From: Cryobacterium frigoriphilum
GTDB taxonomy: Bacteria; Actinomycetota; Actinomycetes; Actinomycetales; Microbacteriaceae
Direction: 5' to 3'
DNA: 64,000 nucleotides
NCBI RefSeq assembly: GCF_004403305.1
Contig: NZ_SOHE01000016.1
Span: 1-64,000 of the forward strand
Positions 29,846 to 38,739 of this stretch are shown one piece after another; the stretch's first letter is position 1, and each line of letters starts with the position of its first letter. Both the position numbers and the translations under genes were made by a program. A model generated the notes under the pieces. The model ran no database searches. It was not told where the DNA came from and saw only the letters and a list, made by a program, of their open reading frames with translations.

Positions 29846-30964
29846 ATGACGTGGATTGCCGGGACGCCCTACAACGACTTGCCGGCCCTGCCGCCGGCGG
29901 TCGACCTAGAATCCAAGAAGGTCTTAAAGGCGACGATCCAAGCACGCACAGCTCTTGCTTCACTCGATCAGGCGTCACGGCGGATTCCCAACCCGACGGT
30001 ACTCATCAACACGATTCCCCTGCTGGAAGCGCAGGCAAGCTCCGAAATTGAGAACATCGTTACGACGGCTGATGACCTCTTCAAATTTGCCCAGGATGAG
30101 TCAAGTGCGACCAGCTCGGAAACCAAGGAAACGCTGCGCTACAGGACTGCTCTGTTCAGCGGAATTGCGAGCATGCGAGCCCGGCCGTTGTCGGTCACCA
30201 CGGCGATCGAAGTTTGCTCTAACATTCACTCGCGCGAAATGATCATACGCAACCTGCCCGGCACGTTCATTGGCAGCCCCGTCACCAAGAAGGCCATCTA
30301 TACCCCGCCCGCAGGAGAGCGGTTACTCCGCGACAAGCTCTTCAATTGGGAACAGTTCATCCATGCCGGAAACGATCTCGACCCGCTGATCACGCTCGCT
30401 GTCGCCCACTATCAGTTCGAAGCAATTCACCCCTTTGCTGATGGCAACGGCCGCACGGGTCGCATCCTCAATATCCTGCTCCTCATGCAGGCGGGGCTGC
30501 TTCACCACCCGGTCCTCTACCTGTCTCGGTACATCATCGAGAACAAGGCCGACTACTACCGGCTCCTGCTGGCGGTCACCGAATCGGGCGCCTGGGAGGA
30601 ATGGATTCTGTTCATTCTGGAGGGAATTCGACAGACATCCCTGTCGACCGTCCAGAAGATCGACGCCATGCACGAACTCGAAACGGCGACCCAGGAGATC
30701 ATCCGCGCGGTCACCACCGGGGGCGCCAACGCGGACCTGCTCTCCGTCCTGTTCGAACAGCCGTACTGTCGCATTACGAGCGTCATGACGCGGTGCAAGG
30801 TGTCCCGACCGACGGCGACGGGATGGCTCAATTCGCTCGTCGAAGCGGGAACCTTGATCGACGTCAGGGTTGGGCGTGAGCGGCTTTTTGTCAATACCGA
30901 CTTCTTCGAATTGCTCGTGCGCCCGGATTCTGCCACGCCCAGCGGTGAACCGACTCTCTTCTAG
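29846..30964 (+). CDS. Fic-family protein (class II, autoinhibited AMPylase type)
   Basis: 372 residues. The catalytic Fic motif HPFADGNGRTGR spans residues 195-206 (HPFxxGNGRxxR complete), so nucleotidyl transfer to a target hydroxyl is expected. An N-terminal inhibitory motif S-x-x-x-E-N occurs at residues 65-70 (SSEIEN), placing it in the self-inhibited class II with a Fic_N domain; the C-terminus (SVMTRCKVSRPTATGWLNSL) is a winged helix. ATG 29846 follows an out-of-pattern TTG at 29840. No antitoxin gene is adjacent. It is the only gene of the tRNA-bounded islet and has less GC-extreme codon use than its neighbours. Confidence 0.92.
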   Translation: MTWIAGTPYNDLPALPPAVDLESKKVLKATIQARTALASLDQASRRIPNPTVLINTIPLLEAQASSEIENIVTTADDLFKFAQDESSATSSETKETLRYRTALFSGIASMRARPLSVTTAIEVCSNIHSREMIIRNLPGTFIGSPVTKKAIYTPPAGERLLRDKLFNWEQFIHAGNDLDPLITLAVAHYQFEAIHPFADGNGRTGRILNILLLMQAGLLHHPVLYLSRYIIENKADYYRLLLAVTESGAWEEWILFILEGIRQTSLSTVQKIDAMHELETATQEIIRAVTTGGANADLLSVLFEQPYCRITSVMTRCKVSRPTATGWLNSLVEAGTLIDVRVGRERLFVNTDFFELLVRPDSATPSGEPTLF

Positions 30965-31063
30965 AGCAAGATGATTCACAGCGCTGAAACGCGGCCGCGA
31001 AACGTGGCAACATGTGAATGAAATTGCTCCCATTCCGGCCTTCTGATTGGGTGAGCATTAGGT

Positions 31064-31092
31064 TTCAAATCCCACCGGTGCCGCCACGAAAA
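31064..31092 (+). repeat. direct repeat copy 2 (tRNA-Ser 3' fragment, attR-like)
   Basis: Matches the T-loop, acceptor 3' strand and CCA of tRNA-Ser with a single A-to-G change in the acceptor. The 5' T-stem strand and everything upstream are missing, so it cannot form a tRNA. Confidence 0.75.
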
Positions 31093-31131
31093 CCCCCTGC
31101 ATCCCAGTCTGACTGGAATGCAGGGGGTTTT
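31091..31131. terminator. strong hairpin after tRNA fragment, bidirectional
   Basis: AACCCCCTGCAT (31091-31102) pairs with ATGCAGGGGGTT (31118-31129), and an inner CCAGT/ACTGG extends the stem. TTTTG follows on the right and AAAA precedes on the left, so it can also stop the minus-strand gene ending at 31156. Confidence 0.8.
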
Positions 31132-31155
31132 GTGGTTCCTGGCGGGGCGCTAGAG

Positions 31156-31335
31156 CTAGGTCTTGGTTCTCGTTCTGTGCCCCACCAGAAGGAGCGTCAC
31201 CAGTAGTCCCAGTGTGATGATCACGCTGAGGAAGCCATAGTTGGCGGTCGCCTGACTTCCGGTGAAGGTTGCGAGGTTCAGTCCCACAGACACCACCGCG
31301 AAAATGGTGGTCAGGACCACGAGAACAGCTTTCAT
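31156..31335 (-). CDS. small two-span membrane protein
   Basis: 59 residues, nearly all hydrophobic: VLVVLTTIFAVVSVGLNLA and FLSVIITLGLLVTLLLVG, ending in HRTRTKT. ATG 31335 has GAGGAG upstream at good spacing on the minus strand; an in-frame start five codons earlier lacks one. No family recognised. It stands alone between the fic islet and the dps remnant. Confidence 0.65.
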   Translation of the reverse strand: MKAVLVVLTTIFAVVSVGLNLATFTGSQATANYGFLSVIITLGLLVTLLLVGHRTRTKT

Positions 31336-31463
31336 CAGACAACTCCTCACCGCAACGCCGTGGCCGACGCCGCACTCACCGGCGATGAGCGCGGTCGTTT
31401 TGGGTGGCCGCTACGCCGATTACCGTAGCAGCCGCTGAAATCGGGCGCGGCTGAGCCGTGGGG

Positions 31464-31694
31464 CTAGTGCGTGCCGGCGATCATACTGCGCAGCATCCAG
31501 GCGGTCTTCTCGTGTACGTCGAGGCGGCGCACGAGCAGGTCCGTGAGCGAGTGGAACATGGGGCCGACGACGTTCCAGTGGTAGTTGTGGGTCTTGAGGT
31601 ACACGGTGTACGAATCGGCGAGGACCCGGGACAGGCCGTCGATGATGGTTTGGAGTTGGGCTTCGGGGATGCCGACGTCAAGCTGAGTGGTCAT
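31464..31694 (-). pseudogene. dps: Dps-family protein with internal in-frame deletion
   Basis: Only 76 residues where Dps has about 155-160. Residues 1-49 (to GPMFHSL) match helix A of Dps, including YLKTHNYHWNV; the sequence then continues directly with TDLLVRRLDVHEKTAWMLRS, the last helix. Helices B and C, carrying the acidic ferroxidase ligands, are missing, about 80 codons in all, but the frame is intact. It cannot form a normal ferritin-like four-helix bundle, so loss of function is likely, though a short product may be made. It sits in a possible operon behind DUF4395; an ATG at 31703 overlapping the DUF4395 stop (ATGA) is an alternative start. Confidence 0.75.
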
Positions 31695-31699
31695 AGGGT

Positions 31700-32296
31700 T
31701 CATTGTTCTGGCTGGTTGGTGTTTCGATCGAGCGAGATCTGAGTGAGCGATTGGGCCCGCTTCTCGGCCCGGGTCAGCGGCACGTAGGTGCACGTGTCTC
31801 CGGGGCATAATTGCGGTTTCGTCCTGGCGAAAATACGGTAGAGCGAGCAGCCGACGCAGATGCCGAAGGCGGTTTCCAGAAACAGGATACCGAGGCACAG
31901 TCCGCAGAGAATGAGCGTGACCGTCTCGTCCAGACCGAGCAAGCCCATCGCCACGCAAGACGTGAAAGCCAGACCGAGCCCGAGCGTCCAGGCGAGCTTC
32001 TTCTGGTCGGCGCCCACCCATTCCGGGCGTTGGCGGCGCACCATCAGCGCGCCCAGGAACATGCTGGGGGTGTAGCGGGCGCTGACGAATAGCCGCAGCA
32101 TCATGTCGACCATGAAGATGAAGGCGAAGGCCCGTAACGGGTCGAAATTGTCAGTGAGGGCGGCGGTCATGAAGGCCACCATGCCGACCAGAAAGAGCAG
32201 CCCCGCCGAGGCGCGCACCGCGCGTTCGTTGAAGACGGGAATGTCGATTCCGTCAACGCGCTCGCCAAAATCAAGCGGTGAAGTGGTTGCAGCCAT
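31700..32296 (-). CDS. DUF4395 family membrane protein
   Basis: 198 residues with four membrane segments in two hairpins: ASAGLLFLVGMVAFMTAAL, AFAFIFMVDMMLRLFV, LGLGLAFTSCVAMGLL and LILCGLCLGILFLETAFGIC. NERAVRASAGLL at the start and FGICVGCSLYRIF with paired cysteines are family hallmarks. A cysteine pair CPGDTC follows. DUF4395 genes often neighbour thiol or sulfur-transfer genes. The start lies 12 bases from a CsoR/CstR-like operator (32308-32323). Confidence 0.85.
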   Translation of the reverse strand: MAATTSPLDFGERVDGIDIPVFNERAVRASAGLLFLVGMVAFMTAALTDNFDPLRAFAFIFMVDMMLRLFVSARYTPSMFLGALMVRRQRPEWVGADQKKLAWTLGLGLAFTSCVAMGLLGLDETVTLILCGLCLGILFLETAFGICVGCSLYRIFARTKPQLCPGDTCTYVPLTRAEKRAQSLTQISLDRNTNQPEQ

Positions 32297-32307
32297 TCAA
32301 GCAGCAT

Positions 32308-32323
32308 ATACCGGCCGGGGTAT
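32308..32323. promoter_or_regulatory. CsoR/CstR-like operator before DUF4395
   Basis: ATACC-GGCCGG-GGTAT, a perfect 16-base palindrome, 12 bases upstream of the DUF4395 start; read on the minus strand the right half continues as TATATG, a possible -10. The pattern matches the G/C tract flanked by TA typical for CsoR-family repressors. Confidence 0.55.
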
Positions 32324-32496
32324 TGACACGCCTACGAGTCTCGACGAACCCCCACCATTTGCGAGTGAGCAGTCTTGGCACTTCCATCGCTGTGTGCCGA
32401 GCTGGGGAAGCGCCACAACCGCTCACACGCAAGGGATTCCCTTGTCGCGCGTGGCGTGGGCGTCGCGGGAGGCGCGGGTGGCACAGGGGGCGAGGT

Positions 32497-34005
32497 TTAG
32501 TTGATGGGGCGGTTGGCGCGGTGGTTTTGGGCGGGCCGCCAGGTTTGGCTGGGGTCTATCCAGGCTGGGCCGAGTACTTCGGGCCTGCCGTGGGTCATGC
32601 GGATCTGCCAGCCGGAGGTGTCGATGGCGTGGTGATGTCGGTAGCAGAGGCAGACTCCGTTGGCGACTTCGGTTTTGCCGCCCTGGGCGTAGCTTTTCAC
32701 GTGGTGCAGCTCGGTCCAGTACGCCGGAATGTCGCAACCCGAGATGATGCAGCCACCATCGCGAGACATGATGGCTTTCGTCATCGCTGGGGAGAACGCC
32801 CGCCGCTTATCGCCAACCCGGAGTACCTCATTGTTGGGGCCGAACAGAATGGGGATGAACCCGCCACTGCACAGGACTTGGTCGACGGTCGTGAGTGACA
32901 CCGGGGCTTCGACCCCGTCGATCCAGCCGACGCCGCGGCCGGCGTTGAGGTCGACCGCGTTCACGTGCACGGTGACGGTGGGGGCGGAGCCGCCCATCAC
33001 TCCGGCTTTGGGGTCGCGGGCGGCTTCGCGGACCATGTCGCGCAGGATGTCGGCCCGCTTTTCCCCGGCGGGGCGACGGTCGATATCGACGACGTCGGTG
33101 TCGGGCACGACCTCGGTGTCGGGCACGACATCGGCCCCGTCGGACCCGTCGGTCCCGTCGGCCCCGTCCAGCTCGGTTTGTCCGGCGGTGGGTAGAAACT
33201 TCACCGTTGCCCGCGCCGACAGCCGGGACGCAAAATAGGTCTCGAACTCGCCGCGCAGGTCGGGGGTGACGCCGCCGAAGATTCGGTAGAGGCCTCGTTC
33301 GAATGAGCCGAAGCTGATGCTGCTCTTGGCCTCCCGAGCCTCTTCCTGAGGCGCGATGCCGTCGGGGTCAAGTCGGGCCTGCCACTCATGTACCAACACC
33401 CGCATCCGATCGGCCGGCAACGCGATACCGGCGCCGGGGAGGCCCTCGGTGTCGTCGTTGAGTGCGCCCGTCGCGTTGGCTACCAAGACTCGTTCGGCGA
33501 GGTGCAGGTCTGAGGGGTCGGCCTGCCGGATGACCTCCTGCAGGCCTTTCACGATGATCTCGGCCGAGTCCACGCCGATCTCGCCCGCGGCCAGTGCCGC
33601 GCTCACGGTGGGAAACACCGCCGGTCGCAGCGGTCCCACCCCGGGCCGCACGCTGGTCAACGCCCCCAGGCTGATGCGTCGCTTCACTTCCCGCACGGAC
33701 ACGTGGGTGACGCTCATGATCAGGTCGAGCTTGCCGGTGCAGCCCATGCGCTTGGAGAGGCTGGCCGTGCCACCGTAGAGCTCGACATCGGCCCGGCGGG
33801 CAACATCCGCTGTTGAGGCGACCCGAGCACCATCGACGCGGCGGCCGAGCTGCTCAAGACCATCGAGAAGCGCGAGTGACAAGGCATCTTCTTGCAGCGC
33901 GTAGGTCAGCCCGGTCAGGGCCTTGGCGAGTTGCTCGGTGATGTGGGCGAGCTGGTCTACCGGATTGTGGTCGGCATCTGTGTCCGACGAGAGTGTCTGT
34001 GACAT
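32497..34005 (-). CDS. DUF222/HNH endonuclease-signature protein (13E12 repeat family)
   Basis: 502 residues. An N-terminal DUF222 helical domain (about residues 40-300) and a C-terminal HNH motif (ELHHVKSYAQGGKTEVANG, then LCYRHHHAID). Such genes are multi-copy in many actinobacteria; nuclease activity is predicted from the motif, the role is unknown. A variable acidic insert at about residues 280-310 (GADGTDGSDGAD, then VVPDTE and VVPDTD from an 18-base repeat) separates the halves. ATG 34005 lies behind an AT-rich promoter-like stretch. About 200 bases to DUF4395 hold only the operator. Confidence 0.88.
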   Translation of the reverse strand: MSQTLSSDTDADHNPVDQLAHITEQLAKALTGLTYALQEDALSLALLDGLEQLGRRVDGARVASTADVARRADVELYGGTASLSKRMGCTGKLDLIMSVTHVSVREVKRRISLGALTSVRPGVGPLRPAVFPTVSAALAAGEIGVDSAEIIVKGLQEVIRQADPSDLHLAERVLVANATGALNDDTEGLPGAGIALPADRMRVLVHEWQARLDPDGIAPQEEAREAKSSISFGSFERGLYRIFGGVTPDLRGEFETYFASRLSARATVKFLPTAGQTELDGADGTDGSDGADVVPDTEVVPDTDVVDIDRRPAGEKRADILRDMVREAARDPKAGVMGGSAPTVTVHVNAVDLNAGRGVGWIDGVEAPVSLTTVDQVLCSGGFIPILFGPNNEVLRVGDKRRAFSPAMTKAIMSRDGGCIISGCDIPAYWTELHHVKSYAQGGKTEVANGVCLCYRHHHAIDTSGWQIRMTHGRPEVLGPAWIDPSQTWRPAQNHRANRPIN

Positions 34006-34179
34006 ATTCTCAGTTTACTCCCGAATGAAGACAAATACCAGAGAATCTTCAAAACTTTTTCTGAGTCTCGTATTTATCGACACCCCGAGTCGCGGCCTGT
34101 TCGGCCGGGTGACCGTGCTGCACCAGCTCCATCTGTCGGAGTCTGAACGCGTCTTGTCAACCCGAGCCTCTCACCACCC

Positions 34180-34209
34180 ACCGACACTCCACCCACCGAT
34201 ACTCCACGC
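34180..34209. repeat. 15-base tandem pair downstream of copB
   Basis: accgacactccaccc and accgatactccacgc (13 of 15 identical), followed by further decayed units, lying 29-58 bases past the copB stop in the gap to the HNH gene. Confidence 0.6.
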
Positions 34210-34237
34210 TCCGCACGCCGCGCTCCGCAGGGCTGGC

Positions 34238-36286
34238 TCAGACGCTGGCCTCGGGTCGCAGGTCGAGGCGGCGCAACAGCTGGGCGTTCAGGGCGACCAC
34301 GATGGTCGACACCGACATCAGCAGGGCACCGATCTCCATCGGCAGTACGAAGCCGATCGGGGCGAGCACGCCGGCGGCGAGCGGCACCGACAGCAGGTTG
34401 TAGCCGGCGGCCCACCACAGGTTCTGCTTCATCTTGCGGTAGCTCGCCCGTGACAGCTCGATCACGGAGAGCACCGAGCGCGGGTCGTCGCTGGCCAGAA
34501 TGACACCGGCCGAGGCGATCGCGACGTCGGTTCCGGCGCCGATGGCGATGCCGACATCCGCTTGCGCGAGCGCCGGGGCGTCGTTCACGCCGTCGCCGAC
34601 CATCGCGACCCGGCGGCCCTCGCGCTGCAGCTCGGCAACCTTCTGGGCCTTGTCCTCGGGGTGCACGCCGGCGAAGACACGCTCGATGCCGAGCTCGGCG
34701 GCCACGGACTGCGCCACGGCCTCGGCATCGCCGGTGATCATGACCACCTGAATTCCGCGGGCCTGCAGCGCGGAAACGGCCTGCCGGGACTCCTCGCGCA
34801 CTTCGTCGGCCAGGCCGAGCGCCCCAATGACCAGGCCATTGCGCAGCACGTGCAGAATGATGGCGCCCTGGCGGGTCCAGTCCTCGGTGACGACGAGCGG
34901 GGAGGCCTCGTGGGTGCTGAGCAGGCTCGGGCCGCCGACGCTGATCTCGGCTCCCGCAACGGTCGCGGTGACGCCGACCGCGGCCGCGGTGCGGAAGGCG
35001 GTCGCCCGCGGAACCGCCAGGCCTCGGCCCTGGGCGGCGGCCACAATGGCCCGGGCCAGCGGATGCTCGCTGTCGGCTTCCGCAGACGCTGCCCAGGCGA
35101 GAACGTCGCCTTCGTCAATACCGTCGACGACCGAGACGTGCGTCACCGTCGGTTCGCCCTTCGTGAGGGTGCCGGTCTTGTCGAAGAGCACCGCGTCGAC
35201 GGTGCGCATGCTCTCGAGGGCGAGCCGGTCCTTGATCAGCACGCCACCCTTGGCCGCCCGCTCGGTCGCGATCGACACGACGAGGGGGATCGCGAGGCCG
35301 AGGGCGTGTGGGCAGGCGATGACCAGCACGGTGATCGTGCGGATGACGGCATCCTGCGGCTGCCCCAGCAAGGTCCAGGCGACGGCCGTGATGGCGGCGG
35401 CGCCGAGCGCGAACCAGAACAGCCAGCCGGAGGCGGTGTCGGCGATGCGCTGGGCCTTCGATGACGAGGCCTGCGCCTCGGTCACGAGCCGCTGGATTCC
35501 GGCGAGAGCGGTATCGTCTCCGACGGCGGTCACGCGCACGCGCAGCGCCGAATCGGTCGCGACGGTGCCGGCGACGACCTGGTCGCCCGGGGCGCGGGTG
35601 ACCGGGCGGGACTCGCCGGTGATCATCGACTCGTCGACGTCGGCGGTGCCCTCCGTGATGCGGCCGTCGGCGGGAACGCGGCCGCCGGGCCGCACCACGA
35701 CCACATCATCGACGACGAGGTCGGTCGGGGAGACGGTGACGACCTGATCGCCCTCGACGCGTTCGGCCTCGTCGGGCAGCAGAGCGGCGAGCGACTCGAG
35801 GGCGGTGGATGTCTGCGCGAGCGACCGCATTTCGATCCAGTGTCCGAGCAGCATGATCACGATCAGCAGGGCGAGCTCCCACCAAAAGTCGAGTTCGGCA
35901 TCGATCAGGCCGAGGCTCGCACCCCAGGAGGCGAGAAATGCGACCGTGATCGCCAGCGCGATGAGCAGCATCATGCCGGGTGTGCGGCGGCTCACCTCGG
36001 AGACGGCGCCCGTGAGGAACGGGCGGCCGCCCCAGACGTACATCACCGTGCCGAGCACCGGGGAGATCCAGGTCAGCCAACCCTGCATGGGCAGGTCGTA
36101 GCCCACGAGCATCGAAAACATCGAGCTGAAGCCCACAACGGGCACCGCAAGAATCAGCATGACCCAGAACAGTCGGCGGAACTGGCCGACGTGGTCGCCG
36201 TGGCCCGCGTGGCCGCCGTGGTTCATCACGCCGTGATCCTTGCCCGTGTGGCCCATGGACGCGTGATCGGTTCCCATCATTGTCAT
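34238..36286 (-). CDS. copB: copper-translocating P1B-type ATPase, CopB-like
   Basis: 682-residue heavy-metal export pump. The N-terminus is His/Met-rich (MMGTDHASMGHTGKDHG...) instead of an HMA domain; membrane segment 6 carries CPH (VIACPHALGLAIPLV), the P1B-3 signature linked to Cu(II)/Ag(I) efflux. The A-domain TGES, phosphorylation site DKTGTLTKGEPT, the HP locus SEHPLARAI and the hinge MVGDGVNDAPALAQADVGIA are intact. Its start lies 11 bases after the multicopper oxidase stop, with its own operator-like site between, so it can be read from the upstream operon and from its own promoter. Confidence 0.95.
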   Translation of the reverse strand: MTMMGTDHASMGHTGKDHGVMNHGGHAGHGDHVGQFRRLFWVMLILAVPVVGFSSMFSMLVGYDLPMQGWLTWISPVLGTVMYVWGGRPFLTGAVSEVSRRTPGMMLLIALAITVAFLASWGASLGLIDAELDFWWELALLIVIMLLGHWIEMRSLAQTSTALESLAALLPDEAERVEGDQVVTVSPTDLVVDDVVVVRPGGRVPADGRITEGTADVDESMITGESRPVTRAPGDQVVAGTVATDSALRVRVTAVGDDTALAGIQRLVTEAQASSSKAQRIADTASGWLFWFALGAAAITAVAWTLLGQPQDAVIRTITVLVIACPHALGLAIPLVVSIATERAAKGGVLIKDRLALESMRTVDAVLFDKTGTLTKGEPTVTHVSVVDGIDEGDVLAWAASAEADSEHPLARAIVAAAQGRGLAVPRATAFRTAAAVGVTATVAGAEISVGGPSLLSTHEASPLVVTEDWTRQGAIILHVLRNGLVIGALGLADEVREESRQAVSALQARGIQVVMITGDAEAVAQSVAAELGIERVFAGVHPEDKAQKVAELQREGRRVAMVGDGVNDAPALAQADVGIAIGAGTDVAIASAGVILASDDPRSVLSVIELSRASYRKMKQNLWWAAGYNLLSVPLAAGVLAPIGFVLPMEIGALLMSVSTIVVALNAQLLRRLDLRPEASV

Positions 36287-36296
36287 GTCCCTGAGT

Positions 36297-37772
36297 TTAT
36301 ACCCGTGGGGGGTATGTGTAAATCACGCCCATCATGCCGGAGTCTTCGTGATCGAGAATGTGGCAGTGGTAGACGCTGCGCCCGCTGAAATCATCGAAAG
36401 CGATGCGTACGCGCACTGAACCGTTCGCCGGTACGTTGACCACGTCCTGCCACCGCACGGTCTCGACCGCCTGCCCGCGTTCTTCGACTATCTGCATGGG
36501 CCAGACGTGCAGGTGCAGTGGATGGTCGAGCGTGCTCGTATTGGTGAGCAGCCATTCCTCGACGCTGGCGAACTGAACGGTCGTGTCGACCCGGGCGGCG
36601 TCGAACACGCGACCGTTGATGGTGGCGCTCATCATTCCGCCGCCCATTCCGCCGCCCATCCCCATCGCGAAGACGAGTTCGCGGCGGGCGGTGACGGTCG
36701 CCGCGCGCAGGTCGCGCGGTACGGGCTGCGCGGCCACCGGGTCGAGGGCCGCACCGGGCTCGCCGGCCACCGTCAGCGTGGCCACGGTCGCATCGGCCGA
36801 CGTGGGCGCGCGTCCGCCGCCCATCATGCCGCCGAATGCGCCGCGGTCGTAGGCGAGGGAGCGCAGCACCGAGGTTCCCGTCTGAGCCGTGACGAGCAGG
36901 TCGGCGCGGTTGCCGGGTGCCAGCACCACGTCCTCGACCTCCCGCGCGGATTCGAAACGACCGGAATCGATCGCGAGCAGCGACATCCGCTGCCCGTCGA
37001 GTCGCAGGCTGAGGTAGCGGGAGACGCACGCGTTGACGATGCGCCAGCGCTCGCGCTCGCCGGGGCGCGCGGTCAGGGCCGGGTTCACCTGACCGTTCAC
37101 CAGCAGAAGTTCTCCCTCGCGGCCGGACATCGTGTCCATCGCGATGGCCTGCGCGATATCGCCGGACCCGTCGAGGGTCACGTCGGAGATGACGAGCACG
37201 CGTTCCCGACTGATGTTGAGCGGGGTGGGGTCCTCCACGATGATGGCGCCATAAAGGCCGCCGAACACCTGATCGGCCACCGAACCATGCTGGTGCGGGT
37301 GGTACCAATACACGCCCGGGGGATGATCGGCGGGCAGCACGTACTCGTAATCGACGGTGTCACCGGCCTCGACCGTCACGAACATGTTGTCGCCGTTGTT
37401 CTCGGGGGAGACGTGCAGACCGTGAACGTGCAGGTTGCTCGGCTCCGTCAGCCCGTTGCGCAGGCTCACGCTCAGGGTGTCGCCCGCACGAACCCGCAGG
37501 GTGGGGCCCGGCACGCCGCCGTTGTAACTCAGCGCGCGCACCTCGCGGCCCGCGAGAGTGACCTGCCGGCGAGACTGTTCCAGGGTGACGGCGAGTCGGC
37601 CGTCGACGCTGCTCAGTTCGGTGGGTTCGAGAAGGCCATGCCCGCTGACGACACCCGACGAGCCTGGCGTGGCATCCGGGCGGGTGACAGCGAACACCGT
37701 TCCCCCGATTGCCACGCCGGCGGCGCCGATTCCGCCGAGAATCAGTGCAGTGCGTCGGGTCAGGGTTGCCAT
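36297..37772 (-). CDS. multicopper oxidase (CueO/laccase-like), exported
   Basis: 491 residues with a Tat-like leader (LTRRTALILGGIGAAGVA). Copper ligands appear in all four blocks: HVHGLHV, YWYHPHQHG, HPLHLHVWPM and YHCHILDHEDSGMMG (with Met axial ligand for type 1 Cu). Probably oxidises Cu(I) outside the membrane for copper tolerance. A Met/Gly-rich loop (MGMGGGMGGGMM) may bind copper, as in CueO. ATG 37772 is chosen because GGAGG lies 6 bases ahead; it overlaps the stop of the lipoprotein gene upstream. copB follows. Confidence 0.93.
   Translation of the reverse strand: MATLTRRTALILGGIGAAGVAIGGTVFAVTRPDATPGSSGVVSGHGLLEPTELSSVDGRLAVTLEQSRRQVTLAGREVRALSYNGGVPGPTLRVRAGDTLSVSLRNGLTEPSNLHVHGLHVSPENNGDNMFVTVEAGDTVDYEYVLPADHPPGVYWYHPHQHGSVADQVFGGLYGAIIVEDPTPLNISRERVLVISDVTLDGSGDIAQAIAMDTMSGREGELLLVNGQVNPALTARPGERERWRIVNACVSRYLSLRLDGQRMSLLAIDSGRFESAREVEDVVLAPGNRADLLVTAQTGTSVLRSLAYDRGAFGGMMGGGRAPTSADATVATLTVAGEPGAALDPVAAQPVPRDLRAATVTARRELVFAMGMGGGMGGGMMSATINGRVFDAARVDTTVQFASVEEWLLTNTSTLDHPLHLHVWPMQIVEERGQAVETVRWQDVVNVPANGSVRVRIAFDDFSGRSVYHCHILDHEDSGMMGVIYTYPPRV
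36299..36315. promoter_or_regulatory. CsoR-like operator/promoter before copB
   Basis: ATACCC-GTGGG-GGGTAT lies 13 bases from the copB start, inside the last codons of the multicopper oxidase gene. On the minus strand GGGTATAAACT provides a -10 (TATAAA) overlapping the half-site. Copper-responsive CsoR binds sites of this form; no csoR gene is in the window. Confidence 0.6.
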
Positions 37773-38737
37773 CATTCGCCTCCGAGCGAGAGCAGGTCGG
37801 TCCATGTTGCACCGTAATCATCGCTGCCGGCAATGCCGGCGGCATCCGCCACGAGCATCCAGGGCGCGTTGCCGCCGGCGAAGGTCAGCGCATCGGGGGC
37901 TCGGCCGGTCGATCCCGTTTCGGACCAGGCCTGCGTCGCCGGGTCCTGCCGCCAGACCGCGCCGCCGGCGTCAATGCCCACGAAACCGCCCCCGGCGCTC
38001 TGATCAACGGCCTCGACCAGCAGCAGGGCAGGAGCGTCGGCGATGAGCTGGAACGAGTGACCGGCATCCCGACTTTCGGCCAGGCCGTCGGCGGTGGTGG
38101 CGAGCACGCGATCGCTATCGGCCCGATCCGCCGTCAGGTCCCGCATCGCCAGGCTTGCTCCGGCGGTCCAGGTCTGGCCGGAGTCGTCGCTGATCGCGAG
38201 GGCTCCCGCACCGGCGTCATACCCGTACACGCGCAGGGTGCCGCTGGGCAGGGGGACCGCGTCGAGGTCGTGAAAGTCCGTTCTGCCCGCGAGGGACAGA
38301 TTCGTCCAGGATGCTGCGGCGTCGGTACTCGAGATCAGGCCCAGATTCGGCGTGGCCAGGTCGCTGGCCTCGTGCGCATCCGGGTGGCCTGAGGCCAACA
38401 GCGTGCCGGGCACGGCCACGGTGAACCCCATCATGTCCTGCGAGCCGCCGGCCAGCTGTAGGGGAGCGGCCGGTGGGCCAGGCTCTGCCCCGCCCAGATA
38501 GCTGTCGGGCAGGTCGGCGGTGGAGATGAGCCACACCCCGTGGTGGGTGGCCGCATAGGTGTTTCCGGTCAGCGGGTCGGCCCCGAGCCCGTGGATGTGC
38601 CCGAAGGCCTCGGCGGTCGCGCCGGCCTCGGCGTCGACCGTGCCCGCGGTGAGAGTGCATCCGCTGAGCACGATCAGCGTGGTGATCGCGGCCGGTGCGG
38701 CCCAGCGAAAACGCGCGGGTGTGAGACGGCACGACAC
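37772..38737 (-). CDS. BNR-repeat lipoprotein (F510_1955 glycosylhydrolase-like)
   Basis: 321 residues. A lipobox LSGC at about residues 24-27 predicts a membrane-anchored lipoprotein. The body is a beta-propeller-like repeat with BNR/Asp-box-type turns (STDAAASWTNL, SDDSGQTWTAG, SRDAGHSFQL, SDDYGATWTDL). FGHIHGLGADPLTGNTYAATHHGVW matches the F510_1955 family, frequently linked with copper genes. Hydrolase activity is doubtful. GTG 38737 starts 2 bases after the DUF305 stop; the stop overlaps the oxidase start. Confidence 0.85.
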   Translation of the reverse strand: MSCRLTPARFRWAAPAAITTLIVLSGCTLTAGTVDAEAGATAEAFGHIHGLGADPLTGNTYAATHHGVWLISTADLPDSYLGGAEPGPPAAPLQLAGGSQDMMGFTVAVPGTLLASGHPDAHEASDLATPNLGLISSTDAAASWTNLSLAGRTDFHDLDAVPLPSGTLRVYGYDAGAGALAISDDSGQTWTAGASLAMRDLTADRADSDRVLATTADGLAESRDAGHSFQLIADAPALLLVEAVDQSAGGGFVGIDAGGAVWRQDPATQAWSETGSTGRAPDALTFAGGNAPWMLVADAAGIAGSDDYGATWTDLLSLGGE

Positions 38738-38739
38738 GA

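Larger units (their letters stand above)
29536..31092. mobile_element. putative integrative islet at tRNA-Ser carrying a fic gene
   Basis: About 1.5 kb bounded by two copies of the tRNA-Ser 3' end (29536 and 31064), both followed by a hairpin terminator. The content is one Fic gene and AT-richer flanks (for example a run of T at 29805-29811), unlike the GC-rich surroundings. No integrase, excisionase or other mobility gene is left, so it would be a decayed or satellite element. An alternative reading is a duplicated tRNA gene whose 5' part was deleted. Confidence 0.55.

Noticed and set aside
31064..31092. second tRNA-Ser gene
   Set aside because: Only the T-loop to CCA part is present; no acceptor 5' strand, D arm or anticodon arm precedes it.
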